Source: Fibrobacteria bacterium GUT77
Lineage (GTDB): Bacteria; Fibrobacterota; Chitinivibrionia; Chitinivibrionales; Chitinispirillaceae
Direction: 5' to 3'
NCBI GenBank assembly: GCA_001462255.1
Contig: LIUJ01000191.1
Location: 1-5,629 of the forward strand
DNA: 5,629 nt
Positions 1-5,629 of the stretch are shown piece after piece (the first letter of the stretch is position 1; the number at the start of each line of letters is the position of its first letter). Made by a program: the position numbers and the translations under genes. The notes beneath the pieces were generated by a model. That model was not told the origin of the DNA and did not search any database. It was given only the letters and a program-made list of their open reading frames with translations.

Positions 1-372
1 GTCGTCAACGCGTTTTTTATCATCCTTTGACAATCGCCCCATAAATCCCGTATCGTATGGAAACAGCGCCATCCCCACATACTCGCGTACCGTAAACGGA
101 GGCGTCGGGCGGTTCATTCCCTGCGGGACGTAGGCTATTTTCTTGGCTAACTCTTTCGGCGGCATTTTTGTTATGTCAACGCCGTCAATCGACACATTGC
201 CTTGACGAGGCGATAATAATCCGCAAAGGCATTTTATAAGCGTGGACTTCCCCACCCCGTTGCGGCCGATGATTGCCCATGTTTCGCCGGCGTCAACGGC
301 AAACGCGATATCCTCTATGACACTTTTACCGTTATATGAGAATTTTAAATTTTTAACGCTAACGCACGGCAT
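1..372 (-). CDS. ABC transporter ATP-binding protein, FecE/BtuD type (partial, 3' end off the left edge)
   Basis: This is the cytoplasmic ATPase of an importer that takes up a metal chelate such as siderophore iron, heme or a cobamide; it would power the permease with which it pairs. The first 124 residues are visible, about half of the usual 250 or so. Walker A is GRNGVGKST at residues 36-44, and the Q-loop glutamine is Q84 in YVPQ, followed by the FTVREYV segment typical of the FecE/BtuD/FhuC branch. The ABC signature, Walker B and H-loop lie beyond the window. The ATG at 370-372 is supported by a strong GGAGGA at 381-386 with an 8-base spacer. The gene starts 14 bases inside the end of the binding-protein gene, so translation is probably coupled. 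The ABC-ATPase identity is certain; the substrate is inferred only from the neighbour and cannot be fixed. Confidence 0.93.
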   Translation of the reverse strand, partial: MPCVSVKNLKFSYNGKSVIEDIAFAVDAGETWAIIGRNGVGKSTLIKCLCGLLSPRQGNVSIDGVDITKMPPKELAKKIAYVPQGMNRPTPPFTVREYVGMALFPYDTGFMGRLSKDDKKRVDD

Positions 373-1339
373 TTTTGAAATCCTCCAAAATCAACCCGAT
401 ACGCGGTCCCGGAATCGATAAGTAATCGCCGGATAGACAGTATATCCTATTATTCGCAACGGCCGGAACGCTTTTGAGCGACTTCCAGTCGTCGCAACTT
501 TTTTGCAGTTGTCTGTTGTTATCAATATACGACATGGAAATATCGATTATCACATCCGGCGCCAGCCTGATTATCGCCTCGGCGGTAACCGTGGGGTACG
601 CTTGCTTAACACCTTTCATTACGTTGATACCCCCGGCGGCATCTATGAGCTGGTCATAAAAAGACACGGCGCCGGCGACAAAACATTTGCCTATCGCGCC
701 GTCGCCCATACCGTCTCGGCTTACGCATAACAATACTTTTGTTTTATTGACGCTATTATTCATATTAATGATTTCATTAGTACCAACGGCGCTATCACCG
801 TCAATATTTATTGATACCGATCCCATCCGTCTACGCAAATCATCCGCAATAATCTTCCCCCTATCACCGACCGAACAAGCGTCGGCGACTGACTGTATGG
901 ATTCAAGGATTTCGTCAACCGAATCGCTGCCTACGACAACATAGCGGATAGAATATTTATCGAAAAACGCGATCATATCACGTTGTTCTTTGAGGATTAC
1001 CGCCAAATCCGGCTTCAACCTGACGACGGCCTCGTAATTGCGGTCGGCCTGTTGGCCGATTTTCTCCTTTTGGGCGGCTTCCGGCGGATATTTGCAAAAC
1101 TGCGTTACCCCGCAAACCTTATCTTCAAGACCCAATTCATACAGAATCTCTGTAATGTTCGGGGCGAACGAGACTATGCGCGTTATTGACGCCGATATTG
1201 TTGACGGTGACCGCGCGGATATAGAACCGTTATCGCCGATATCCGATTTGTTCTTGCCGCACGACAGAAACGGTATCAGAGCAATCAACAATAGCCGCGT
1301 CAACGGCACGGGATTCATTGCGTTAGTCGGTATTGGCAT
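359..1339 (-). CDS. ABC transporter substrate-binding lipoprotein, BtuF/FhuD-like (periplasmic binding protein class III)
   Basis: This is the extracytoplasmic binding protein that captures a metal chelate (siderophore, heme or cobamide) and hands it to the inner-membrane permease. It has 326 residues. A short basic start and a hydrophobic stretch (residues 15-26) lead to a lipobox FLSC with Cys27 as the likely lipidated residue, followed by a polar Ser/Asn-rich linker (28-52). The first lobe opens with RIVSFAPNITEILYELGL (54-71) and then YPPEA, the classic start of this fold. LKPDL (108-112) and the long backbone helix (about 141-171) follow. The second lobe contains AGGINV (235-240), the VTAEAIIRLAPDVII segment (251-265) and a terminal IPGPRIGLILEDF (309-321). 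A low-complexity Asn-rich insert lies at about 174-201. The ATG at 1339 has AAGGCG at 1346-1351; the internal ATG at residue 8 has no such site. The ATPase gene overlaps its end. Confidence 0.92.
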   Translation of the reverse strand: MPIPTNAMNPVPLTRLLLIALIPFLSCGKNKSDIGDNGSISARSPSTISASITRIVSFAPNITEILYELGLEDKVCGVTQFCKYPPEAAQKEKIGQQADRNYEAVVRLKPDLAVILKEQRDMIAFFDKYSIRYVVVGSDSVDEILESIQSVADACSVGDRGKIIADDLRRRMGSVSINIDGDSAVGTNEIINMNNSVNKTKVLLCVSRDGMGDGAIGKCFVAGAVSFYDQLIDAAGGINVMKGVKQAYPTVTAEAIIRLAPDVIIDISMSYIDNNRQLQKSCDDWKSLKSVPAVANNRIYCLSGDYLSIPGPRIGLILEDFKNAVR

Positions 1340-1368
1340 ATTAGTCGCCTTAATTTTTGAAGAATCGT

Positions 1369-1397
1369 AAAATAATATGCGGAATCAGGAATGTCAA
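1369..1397 (-). promoter_or_regulatory. Predicted sigma70-type promoter for the importer operon
   Basis: On the minus strand a perfect -35 TTGACA (1392-1397) is followed, after 17 bases, by TATTTT (1369-1374). Transcription would begin near 1362, leaving a leader of only about 23 bases before the binding-protein ATG. The leader contains the AAGGCG ribosome binding site at 1346-1351. The leader is too short to hold a cobalamin riboswitch, and I see no clear Fur-box palindrome across the promoter. The rest of the gap between the hydrolase stop and this gene (1398-1446) shows no convincing terminator. Confidence 0.55.
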
Positions 1398-1446
1398 TAT
1401 ATAAACGTTTTTTTACGGAGCCGAAAACAATCGCGAACATGACGCG

Positions 1447-2418
1447 TCATCTCTCAAACGGCGCGTTTAGCAGGTATACCCACAGATCGTACAGCGCCGG
1501 TTTCCCGTCTTTCAAAAGCGGCGTGTCGGCGTCCATGCAGAGCATATTGTGGTAGACCGATTTGTCCTTGTCCGGCTTTGTCGGCTTTATAGACGTTATC
1601 AGCGTGTTCGAATTCGCGTACGGTAGGCCGATGTCGTCTATGTCTATCACAGGGCATACATTCCTGAATCCGAAAGCGTTCCAGTATTTTCGTATTGCCG
1701 TAATCGGCATGGTCTCGTCTAAGGTATGCGCCACGGCGAAAAACTTTTCTATGCGCGTGTTGCCGCGCTTGTTGACCCAAGAACCGGCTTTGTCGTTCAT
1801 GTAACTGTAGTCCATCGACGCGAACATGACGACGCCGGCGGTACTGTAATACTTACCGAGCAAGGCAGCGTGTCCTCCGCCCTGCGAGTGCCCGGCTACA
1901 AGAATTCTCGACCATCGCGGTACGTCTCCGGCGGTCAGATACTGCTCCCACCCGTCAAGCGGGTATTGGTCGGCCAAGTAGCGCAATAATTTTACGAGCC
2001 GGTTCTCGGCGCTGTTCGGACGGCTCACGTTTACATGGGGGGAGAAGTCCGCGCCGAAGAGCACTTCGCGGCGCATATTCTCGTAGCACTCAAGGTTGCG
2101 ACTCTTGGCACACTTATTGTAAACGGAGACGTCGTTTACGTATTGCAGACTTATAGCGTGAAAACCGCGGTCGGCGGCGGTTTCGCAGAGCATTTTATAG
2201 TTCATGGCTTGCGATTTCGTCCCCGGAAAAAAGAGGAACAACACGCCGCGCCGCGCCGCCCACGGGTTGACCACGGCATAGTGGTCGTAGAGCGTACTCC
2301 TTATGGCGGGATCAGTCTCGGTCGGCGATACGGCGTAACCGCGCGCCGACACGCCGTCGGCCCAAAGGACGAGTAGCCACAAGGCTATGCATACGATTGT
2401 TTGAAAGCGTGTAATCAT
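1447..2418 (-). CDS. Secreted alpha/beta hydrolase-fold protein with GHSQGG nucleophile motif
   Basis: This is probably an exported serine hydrolase of unknown substrate. Starting at the ATG at 2416-2418 it has 323 residues. A basic MITR start, a hydrophobic core and VSA at 23-25 form a typical cleavable signal peptide, so it should act in the periplasm or outside. A strand leading into FFPGT (63-67) fits the oxyanion-hole loop. The nucleophile elbow is GHSQGG (176-181), with Ser178. Asp234 in the LDETMP segment and His290 in VYHNML are well placed as acid and base. Five cysteines remain in the mature protein (78, 103, 111, 255, 294) and could form disulfides. An in-frame TTG at 2437-2439 would add seven residues. 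Neither start has a clear ribosome binding site, and I chose the ATG because it gives the cleaner signal peptide. From memory it resembles BPSS1187-type hydrolases, but I am not sure. It follows the lipoprotein gene by 45 bases. Confidence 0.82.
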   Translation of the reverse strand: MITRFQTIVCIALWLLVLWADGVSARGYAVSPTETDPAIRSTLYDHYAVVNPWAARRGVLFLFFPGTKSQAMNYKMLCETAADRGFHAISLQYVNDVSVYNKCAKSRNLECYENMRREVLFGADFSPHVNVSRPNSAENRLVKLLRYLADQYPLDGWEQYLTAGDVPRWSRILVAGHSQGGGHAALLGKYYSTAGVVMFASMDYSYMNDKAGSWVNKRGNTRIEKFFAVAHTLDETMPITAIRKYWNAFGFRNVCPVIDIDDIGLPYANSNTLITSIKPTKPDKDKSVYHNMLCMDADTPLLKDGKPALYDLWVYLLNAPFER

Positions 2419-2463
2419 TGTATCAAATACTACGGACAAACGGTGAAAACATTGTTGATATCG

Positions 2464-3198
2464 TCACATCTTTCCCATGTCGTCCCGCTTTCTGAACCCA
2501 GTGGATTCGAAAGCCGCCCTCACGAAATCCCGCGTGACCTCGTCCCAGTTCTCGCTTGTGGCCTCTTCGCGGAATATGGGCGTAACGGTTTTCACACGCC
2601 CGTAGCATATAGGTTTGAACTCGCGGTTGTCCCATAGAACAAAACTCGCCAAGAACACAAGCTTACGCGGGATGCCGGTGTAAAAACCTTGCTTGGCGCG
2701 CTCTTGGTAGTAGGGGTCGGTTTCGGTACCTATACGTATCTTATCGAGAAAAAGCACCAACGACGCCTCCTTATTTCCCTCAAATTTGATCTTCGTGCCA
2801 AGATCAGGTATCTCCACGGTAATGTTTTCGTCCATCGTGGACACGGCTTCTTTCGTTACCAAGTAATCGCGGTCGAACTCCGCCACAAAAGCCTCTTTAA
2901 TGTCGATCTCGTTCGTTAGGTGCTTAACCATGCGTTCGCGAAAATACCGCCACACAAGTATCTCCGCGGCAGTGCTGTCGGTCGGCGGGTAGCCGAGCGA
3001 TTTTTTCAGATCTCCGTAGTAGATCGACTGCGGAGCTTTGTCGAGTATTGCCACGGCCAATGTCGCGTCTATGGCAAAGTGCTTCTTGTACCCGTGGACC
3101 ATTACGATTTTGGTGGCGGAACCGCCGCAACCGGTCATCGTCATTGCCGTTAGGAGCGTTAGTATCGTTATAAAGATTTTAGATGCTGCATTTGCCAT
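2464..3198 (-). CDS. Predicted lipoprotein of unknown function
   Basis: I do not recognise this 244-residue protein. The start has a lysine, a hydrophobic stretch (residues 8-20) and a lipobox-like MTGC, with Cys24 as the likely lipidation site, so it should be anchored on a membrane facing the periplasm. The mature part has no further membrane segment. It shows a strand-rich middle (about 125-155), the aromatic segment DPYYQERAKQGFYTG (161-175) and, near the end, a hydrophobic strand FLASFVLWDN (182-191). This leads into CYGRVKTVTP (198-207) and a final helix around W218-F230. MVHG at 33-36 recalls a hydrolase oxyanion loop, but no nucleophile elbow follows. The ATG at 3196-3198 has no recognisable ribosome binding site; a palindrome occupies the bases 13-32 upstream. 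It lies between aspartokinase (58-base gap) and a secreted hydrolase (45-base gap) and may be transcribed with both. Confidence 0.8.
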   Translation of the reverse strand: MANAASKIFITILTLLTAMTMTGCGGSATKIVMVHGYKKHFAIDATLAVAILDKAPQSIYYGDLKKSLGYPPTDSTAAEILVWRYFRERMVKHLTNEIDIKEAFVAEFDRDYLVTKEAVSTMDENITVEIPDLGTKIKFEGNKEASLVLFLDKIRIGTETDPYYQERAKQGFYTGIPRKLVFLASFVLWDNREFKPICYGRVKTVTPIFREEATSENWDEVTRDFVRAAFESTGFRKRDDMGKM

Positions 3199-3205
3199 AC
3201 ATACG

Positions 3206-3235
3206 CCGTCATTGCGGGTTTGCCCGCAATCTCCT
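3206..3235. repeat. Intergenic palindrome resembling a dispersed GTCATTGCGGG...CCCGCAATCTCC repeat
   Basis: ATTGCGGG (3211-3218) and CCCGCAAT (3223-3230) form a perfect 8-bp stem around a TTTG loop. The flanks GTC on the left and CTCC on the right match, from memory, the outline of small palindromic repeats (GTCATTGCGRG...GCAATCTC) scattered between genes in many bacterial genomes. Neither strand carries a T-run after the stem, so it is not a standard intrinsic terminator. On the minus strand it lies between the aspartokinase stop and the lipoprotein ATG, where it could affect mRNA stability or the balance between the two genes. Only one copy is visible here, so repeat status is inferred. Confidence 0.5.
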
Positions 3236-3256
3236 TATCTTAAAATCAACCGTCCG

Positions 3257-4615
3257 TCAAAAAAACTCGTTATACAACGCGTTGACCGCCTTTTTCTCAT
3301 CCGCCGCGTCGATTCCGAAGATCATGCTAATCTCGCTACTGCCCTGGTTTACCATTTTAATGTTCACCCCGGCTTTTGAAAGCGCGCCGGCGGCCGTAGC
3401 CAGTACGCCTATTTTATGGGTTAGACCCTCGCCCACCACCGACACCATAGCTATGCCGAACTCGGTCTTCAATTCGTCGGGCGCAAGCTTCTCGTCAAAG
3501 GCTCGGATTACACTGTTGACCGTTTCTGGCTTCAACTGGTCTTGGTCTAAAATGACCGAAATGTTGTCGACCCCGGACGGACAATGTTCGTAGGATAGGT
3601 TCATCTCCTCAAATATCGACAACAGACGCCTGCCGAAACCCTTTTCTCTGTTCATCAGAAATTTTTGGAGGGTGAAACTGCAATACCCGCCGCCGGAGGC
3701 GATACCCACGATATCGCGCTCTCCGGGCAACCTTTCGGAGACAATGAGCGTCCCCTTATTTTCTATGTTGTTCGTATTGCGTAGTCTAATTGGGATTTTC
3801 TTTCGCATCACCGGGCGCACGGCCTCCTCGTGGAGGACGTTGAAGCCGATGTAGGAAAGCTCCCGCATTTCCTTGTATGTGAGCGCGGATATTTGTTTGG
3901 GATTATCGACCATGTGTGGGTGAGCGCTGAAGATGCCGTCGACGTCCGTCCAGTTTTCGTATTCGTCCGCGTCCACCGCCTCGGCAAGGATCGCGCCGGT
4001 CAGGTCGGAGCCGCCGCGGCTGAAAGTGGCCACGTCGCCGTCGACGGTGTAGCCGAAGAAACCGGGGAAGACTACTACGGCGTCGGCGCACACGCTTTTG
4101 AGCGCCGTTAAGTTCACCGTCGCTTCGGGAAGCGGCTGCGCGTCGCCGAAGATGGGGGTTACCTTAAGGCCGGCCTCCCTCGGATTGACGTATTTCGCCT
4201 TTATGCCTACGGTGTTCAGATAGGCGGCGAAGAGGCGGCAGTTGATGTCCTCGCCGGACGCCACGACCAAATCCCTAAACTTGCCGGGATGGTTTGCGGA
4301 CGATCCCAAACGCGCGTCGAGCTCGTCCAAGACCTCGCCGAGCGCCGCGGCGCTAAGGCCGAGCGGCCCGTAGATCGCGGAGAAACGCTCACGCGCGGCG
4401 GCGAGCGGATCCGCGTAGCTCTGCCTATTAAGGGCGCGGTTCACCGCCTCTATAAGGAGGTCGGTCACCTTGACGCCCGCGTCCGGCCCCTTACCCGGGG
4501 CGGACAGGACTATGCAACGACGTCCGGCGTCAAGCCGCATAATCTCGACAATGTGCTTGATCTTTTCGCTTGATGCCACTGAACTACCGCCGAACTTGCT
4601 AACGACTAACCCCAT
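3257..4615 (-). CDS. lysC: Aspartokinase, monofunctional with two C-terminal ACT domains
   Basis: This enzyme phosphorylates L-aspartate with ATP to 4-phospho-L-aspartate in the cytoplasm, the committed step to lysine (and diaminopimelate), threonine and methionine. It has 452 residues, close to the usual 450 for monofunctional aspartokinases. The kinase domain opens with SKFGGSSVAS (6-15; a conservative Ser replaces the common Thr of KFGGTS). It continues with SAPGK (38-42), a GE pair at 121-122, PGFFG (184-188), TFSRGGSDLTG (197-207) and ENWTDVDGI (220-228). The regulatory part has MNREKGFGRRLLSIFEE (321-337) and CPSGVDNISVIL (345-356) in the first ACT domain, and VGEGLTHKIGV with NQGSSEISM (394-431) in the second. 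This fits feedback control by lysine or threonine, though which one cannot be read from sequence. The ATG at 4613-4615 is chosen for its ribosome binding site; an upstream TTG at 4642 lacks one. The gene is transcribed away from the sigma factor gene. Confidence 0.95.
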   Translation of the reverse strand: MGLVVSKFGGSSVASSEKIKHIVEIMRLDAGRRCIVLSAPGKGPDAGVKVTDLLIEAVNRALNRQSYADPLAAARERFSAIYGPLGLSAAALGEVLDELDARLGSSANHPGKFRDLVVASGEDINCRLFAAYLNTVGIKAKYVNPREAGLKVTPIFGDAQPLPEATVNLTALKSVCADAVVVFPGFFGYTVDGDVATFSRGGSDLTGAILAEAVDADEYENWTDVDGIFSAHPHMVDNPKQISALTYKEMRELSYIGFNVLHEEAVRPVMRKKIPIRLRNTNNIENKGTLIVSERLPGERDIVGIASGGGYCSFTLQKFLMNREKGFGRRLLSIFEEMNLSYEHCPSGVDNISVILDQDQLKPETVNSVIRAFDEKLAPDELKTEFGIAMVSVVGEGLTHKIGVLATAAGALSKAGVNIKMVNQGSSEISMIFGIDAADEKKAVNALYNEFF

Positions 4616-4622
4616 GTCATTA

Positions 4623-4627
4623 CTCCT
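4623..4627 (-). promoter_or_regulatory. Ribosome binding site that fixes the aspartokinase start
   Basis: AGGAG on the minus strand lies 7 bases before the ATG at 4613-4615. This places the start at MGLVVSKFGG, as in other aspartokinases, and argues against the in-frame TTG nine codons upstream. That TTG would add a polar, family-atypical extension (MNKRNRSND). Confidence 0.8.
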
Positions 4628-4766
4628 GTTACGTTTATTCAACCTACACAGTTAGCGATCCGTTGAGAACCGCCGTTTTTTCGAATACCCAACCCAATCA
4701 ACCGCTATCCAAAAGCGATTACGGACGTGCCGCGCAACCGGTTATCAAAATATTTTATCAAAAAAG

Positions 4767-4795
4767 TTGAATTTTCGGCGGCGATGTTATAAAAT
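4767..4795 (+). promoter_or_regulatory. Predicted sigma70-type promoter for the sigma factor gene
   Basis: TTGAAT (4767-4772) and TAAAAT (4790-4795) are separated by 17 bases, giving a start near 4802 and a leader of about 79 bases. The stretch just upstream (4742-4766) is strongly A/T-rich, includes the palindrome AAAATATTTT (4747-4756), and could serve as an UP element. The remainder of the divergent intergenic region (4628-4741) holds no promoter for aspartokinase that I would defend; the best minus-strand pair there (TTGGAT, 18 bases, GTATTC) is poor. Confidence 0.5.
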
Positions 4796-4842
4796 TAGAT
4801 ATGGTGACTATGACTTCCCAAGACACCACCGTCAAACCATAA

Positions 4843-4878
4843 ATATATATTACGGGCGCACCGTATGAGGTATATATA
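4843..4878 (+). promoter_or_regulatory. Possible leader hairpin enclosing the sigma gene ribosome binding site
   Basis: TACGG (4851-4855) and CCGTA (4861-4865) pair around a GCGCA loop. Alternating A/T tracts outside it (about 4843-4850 and 4871-4878) can form a further seven or so A-U pairs. The likely ribosome binding site GAGG (4867-4870), 10 bases before the ATG, lies in the internal loop between the two helices. Such a fold could tune translation of the sigma factor. It is a hand-made fold from a low-complexity A/T stretch, so it may be chance. Confidence 0.3.
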
Positions 4879-4880
4879 AT

Positions 4881-5629
4881 ATGACCGCAAATACCAAAGA
4901 GTCGCAGGCGGCATCCCCGTACCGCATGATCACGGACGACGGGTCGTCCCTCAACCTTTACCTTAAAGAGATAAGCAAGTACAAGACCCTGCCCATAGAG
5001 GAGGAGGCCGACCTCGCGAAACGCATACGCGACGGCGACCGCTCGGCGCTCGAAAAATTGGTAAAATCCAACCTGCGTTTCGTGGTCAGCGTAAGCCGCA
5101 ACTACCAAAATCAGGGGCTTCCCTTGGTAGACCTCATAAACGAGGGCAACTTAGGGCTCATACGCGCCGCCAAACGGTTCGACGAAAAGAAAAACTTTCG
5201 GTTCATCTCCTACGCCGTGTGGTGGATACGGCAGGCGATCCTGCAAGCGTTGGCGGAGCAGTCGCGCATAGTGAAACTGCCGCTAAACCGCGTCAGCGCG
5301 ATCCACAAGATCGGGATGGTTCAGAGCCGCCTCGAACAGAAGCTAAGCCGCATCCCAAACGTCTACGAGATCGCCGAGGAACTGCGCATAGAGCCGCACG
5401 ACGTACAGGAAGCGGTGAAAATCGGCAACACCCACTTCTCGCTCGACGCTCCTCTGCAGAGCGGCGACGACTCTAAACTTTTAGACCTGCTTGCCGACGA
5501 ACACGCGGAAAGCCCCGACCACGGCGTGATGAACATATCCCTGCACTCCGAGGTCGACACCGTCCTCGAAACGCTGTCGGAGAGGGAGCGCGAGGTCGTC
5601 AGGCTGTACTTCGGAATCGGCGAGGAGAC
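4881..5629 (+). CDS. rpoD: Primary RNA polymerase sigma factor, RpoD/SigA type (partial, 3' end off the right edge)
   Basis: This is a sigma70-family subunit that directs RNA polymerase to housekeeping promoters. The first 249 residues are visible. There is no region 1.1; region 1.2 begins around SLNLYLKEI (23-31). Region 2 includes the core-binding DLINEGNLGLIRAAKRFD (84-101) and the promoter-melting and -10-reading FISYAVWWIRQAILQALAEQ (108-127), then SRIVKLPLN. Region 3 covers about 138-215, with VYEIAEELRI (161-170) and the linker SLDAPL (187-192). Region 4 starts at VLETLSEREREVVRLYFGIG (228-247). Its helix-turn-helix lies past the edge; short RpoD proteins of the Bacteroidota/Fibrobacterota group end about 40 residues later. 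The ATG at 4881 has GAGG at 4867-4870. The WWIRQ core and near-complete match to primary factors favour RpoD over an alternative sigma factor. It is divergent from aspartokinase, 265 bases away. Confidence 0.92.
   Translation, partial: MTANTKESQAASPYRMITDDGSSLNLYLKEISKYKTLPIEEEADLAKRIRDGDRSALEKLVKSNLRFVVSVSRNYQNQGLPLVDLINEGNLGLIRAAKRFDEKKNFRFISYAVWWIRQAILQALAEQSRIVKLPLNRVSAIHKIGMVQSRLEQKLSRIPNVYEIAEELRIEPHDVQEAVKIGNTHFSLDAPLQSGDDSKLLDLLADEHAESPDHGVMNISLHSEVDTVLETLSEREREVVRLYFGIGEE

Noticed and set aside
1038..1370. Plus-strand open frame of 110 codons opposite the binding-protein gene
   Set aside because: It is antisense to the conserved first lobe and signal sequence of the binding protein and has no supporting motif.
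1398..1446. Terminator between the hydrolase and the importer operon
   Set aside because: The imperfect TTTTCGGCTCCGTAAAA fold on the minus strand has a two-base loop and a bulge and is not followed by a proper T-run.
2035..2376. Open plus-strand frame of 113 codons inside the hydrolase gene
   Set aside because: It is antisense to a gene with a signal peptide and catalytic motifs; its product is basic, Arg/Gly/Val-rich and lacks a recognisable domain, as expected for a shadow frame.
3091..3102. MVHG in the lipoprotein as evidence for a second alpha/beta hydrolase
   Set aside because: There is no GxSxG elbow nor a plausible Asp/His pair downstream, and the rest of the protein does not follow that fold by eye.
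3211..3230. Intrinsic terminator after aspartokinase
   Set aside because: The stem is perfect but no T-run follows it on either strand, so it is better described as a palindromic repeat.
4616..4760. Lysine riboswitch or T-box in front of aspartokinase
   Set aside because: The available leader is too short for a lysine riboswitch, and no conserved core or specifier/antiterminator pattern was recognised.
4758..5108. Minus-strand open frame of 116 codons running from the sigma gene into the intergenic region
   Set aside because: Most of it is antisense to the conserved sigma region 2 coding sequence, and the product resembles no known protein.

Overview
The window reads as ordinary chromosomal DNA from a Gram-negative bacterium. 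It has two secreted lipoproteins or binding proteins with lipobox cysteines, a periplasm-directed hydrolase and a BtuF/FecE-type ABC importer. The best taxonomic clue is the sigma factor at the right edge. It is a short primary sigma factor with no region 1.1, and its region 2 wording (NQGL, DLINEGNLGLI, ISYAVWWIRQ, LQALAEQSR) is the style I know from the Bacteroidota/Chlorobiota/Fibrobacterota group rather than Proteobacteria or Firmicutes. Visible Shine-Dalgarno sequences and sigma70-like -35/-10 boxes argue mildly against Bacteroidota proper, so a Fibrobacterota-like lineage is possible. This is inference from one partial protein.

Layout from left to right: (1) positions 1-1339, minus strand, hold an importer operon, with a lipid-anchored BtuF/FhuD-type substrate-binding protein followed, with a 14-base overlap, by a FecE/BtuD-type ATPase that runs off the left edge. 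A promoter with a perfect TTGACA lies just upstream. No permease gene is in the window. (2) Positions 1447-4615, minus strand, hold three genes read in the order aspartokinase, unknown lipoprotein, secreted alpha/beta hydrolase. They may be co-transcribed, since the gaps are 58 and 45 bases and no convincing terminator is visible between them. A perfect 8-bp-stem palindrome that looks like a dispersed intergenic repeat sits in front of the lipoprotein gene. (3) Positions 4616-4880 are the divergent intergenic region, with a good promoter for the sigma gene and a possible leader hairpin around its ribosome binding site. (4) Positions 4881-5629, plus strand, hold the rpoD-type sigma factor, cut by the right edge.

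The aspartokinase (first step to Lys/Thr/Met) and the primary sigma factor are housekeeping genes; the importer probably brings in a metal chelate such as siderophore iron, heme or a cobamide. The hydrolase and lipoprotein are the least understood part. I do not see a mobile element, CRISPR array, RNA gene or a convincing new biological system. The most useful leads are the palindromic repeat, the unknown lipoprotein/hydrolase pair, the sigma gene leader structure and the absence of the permease between its partners.
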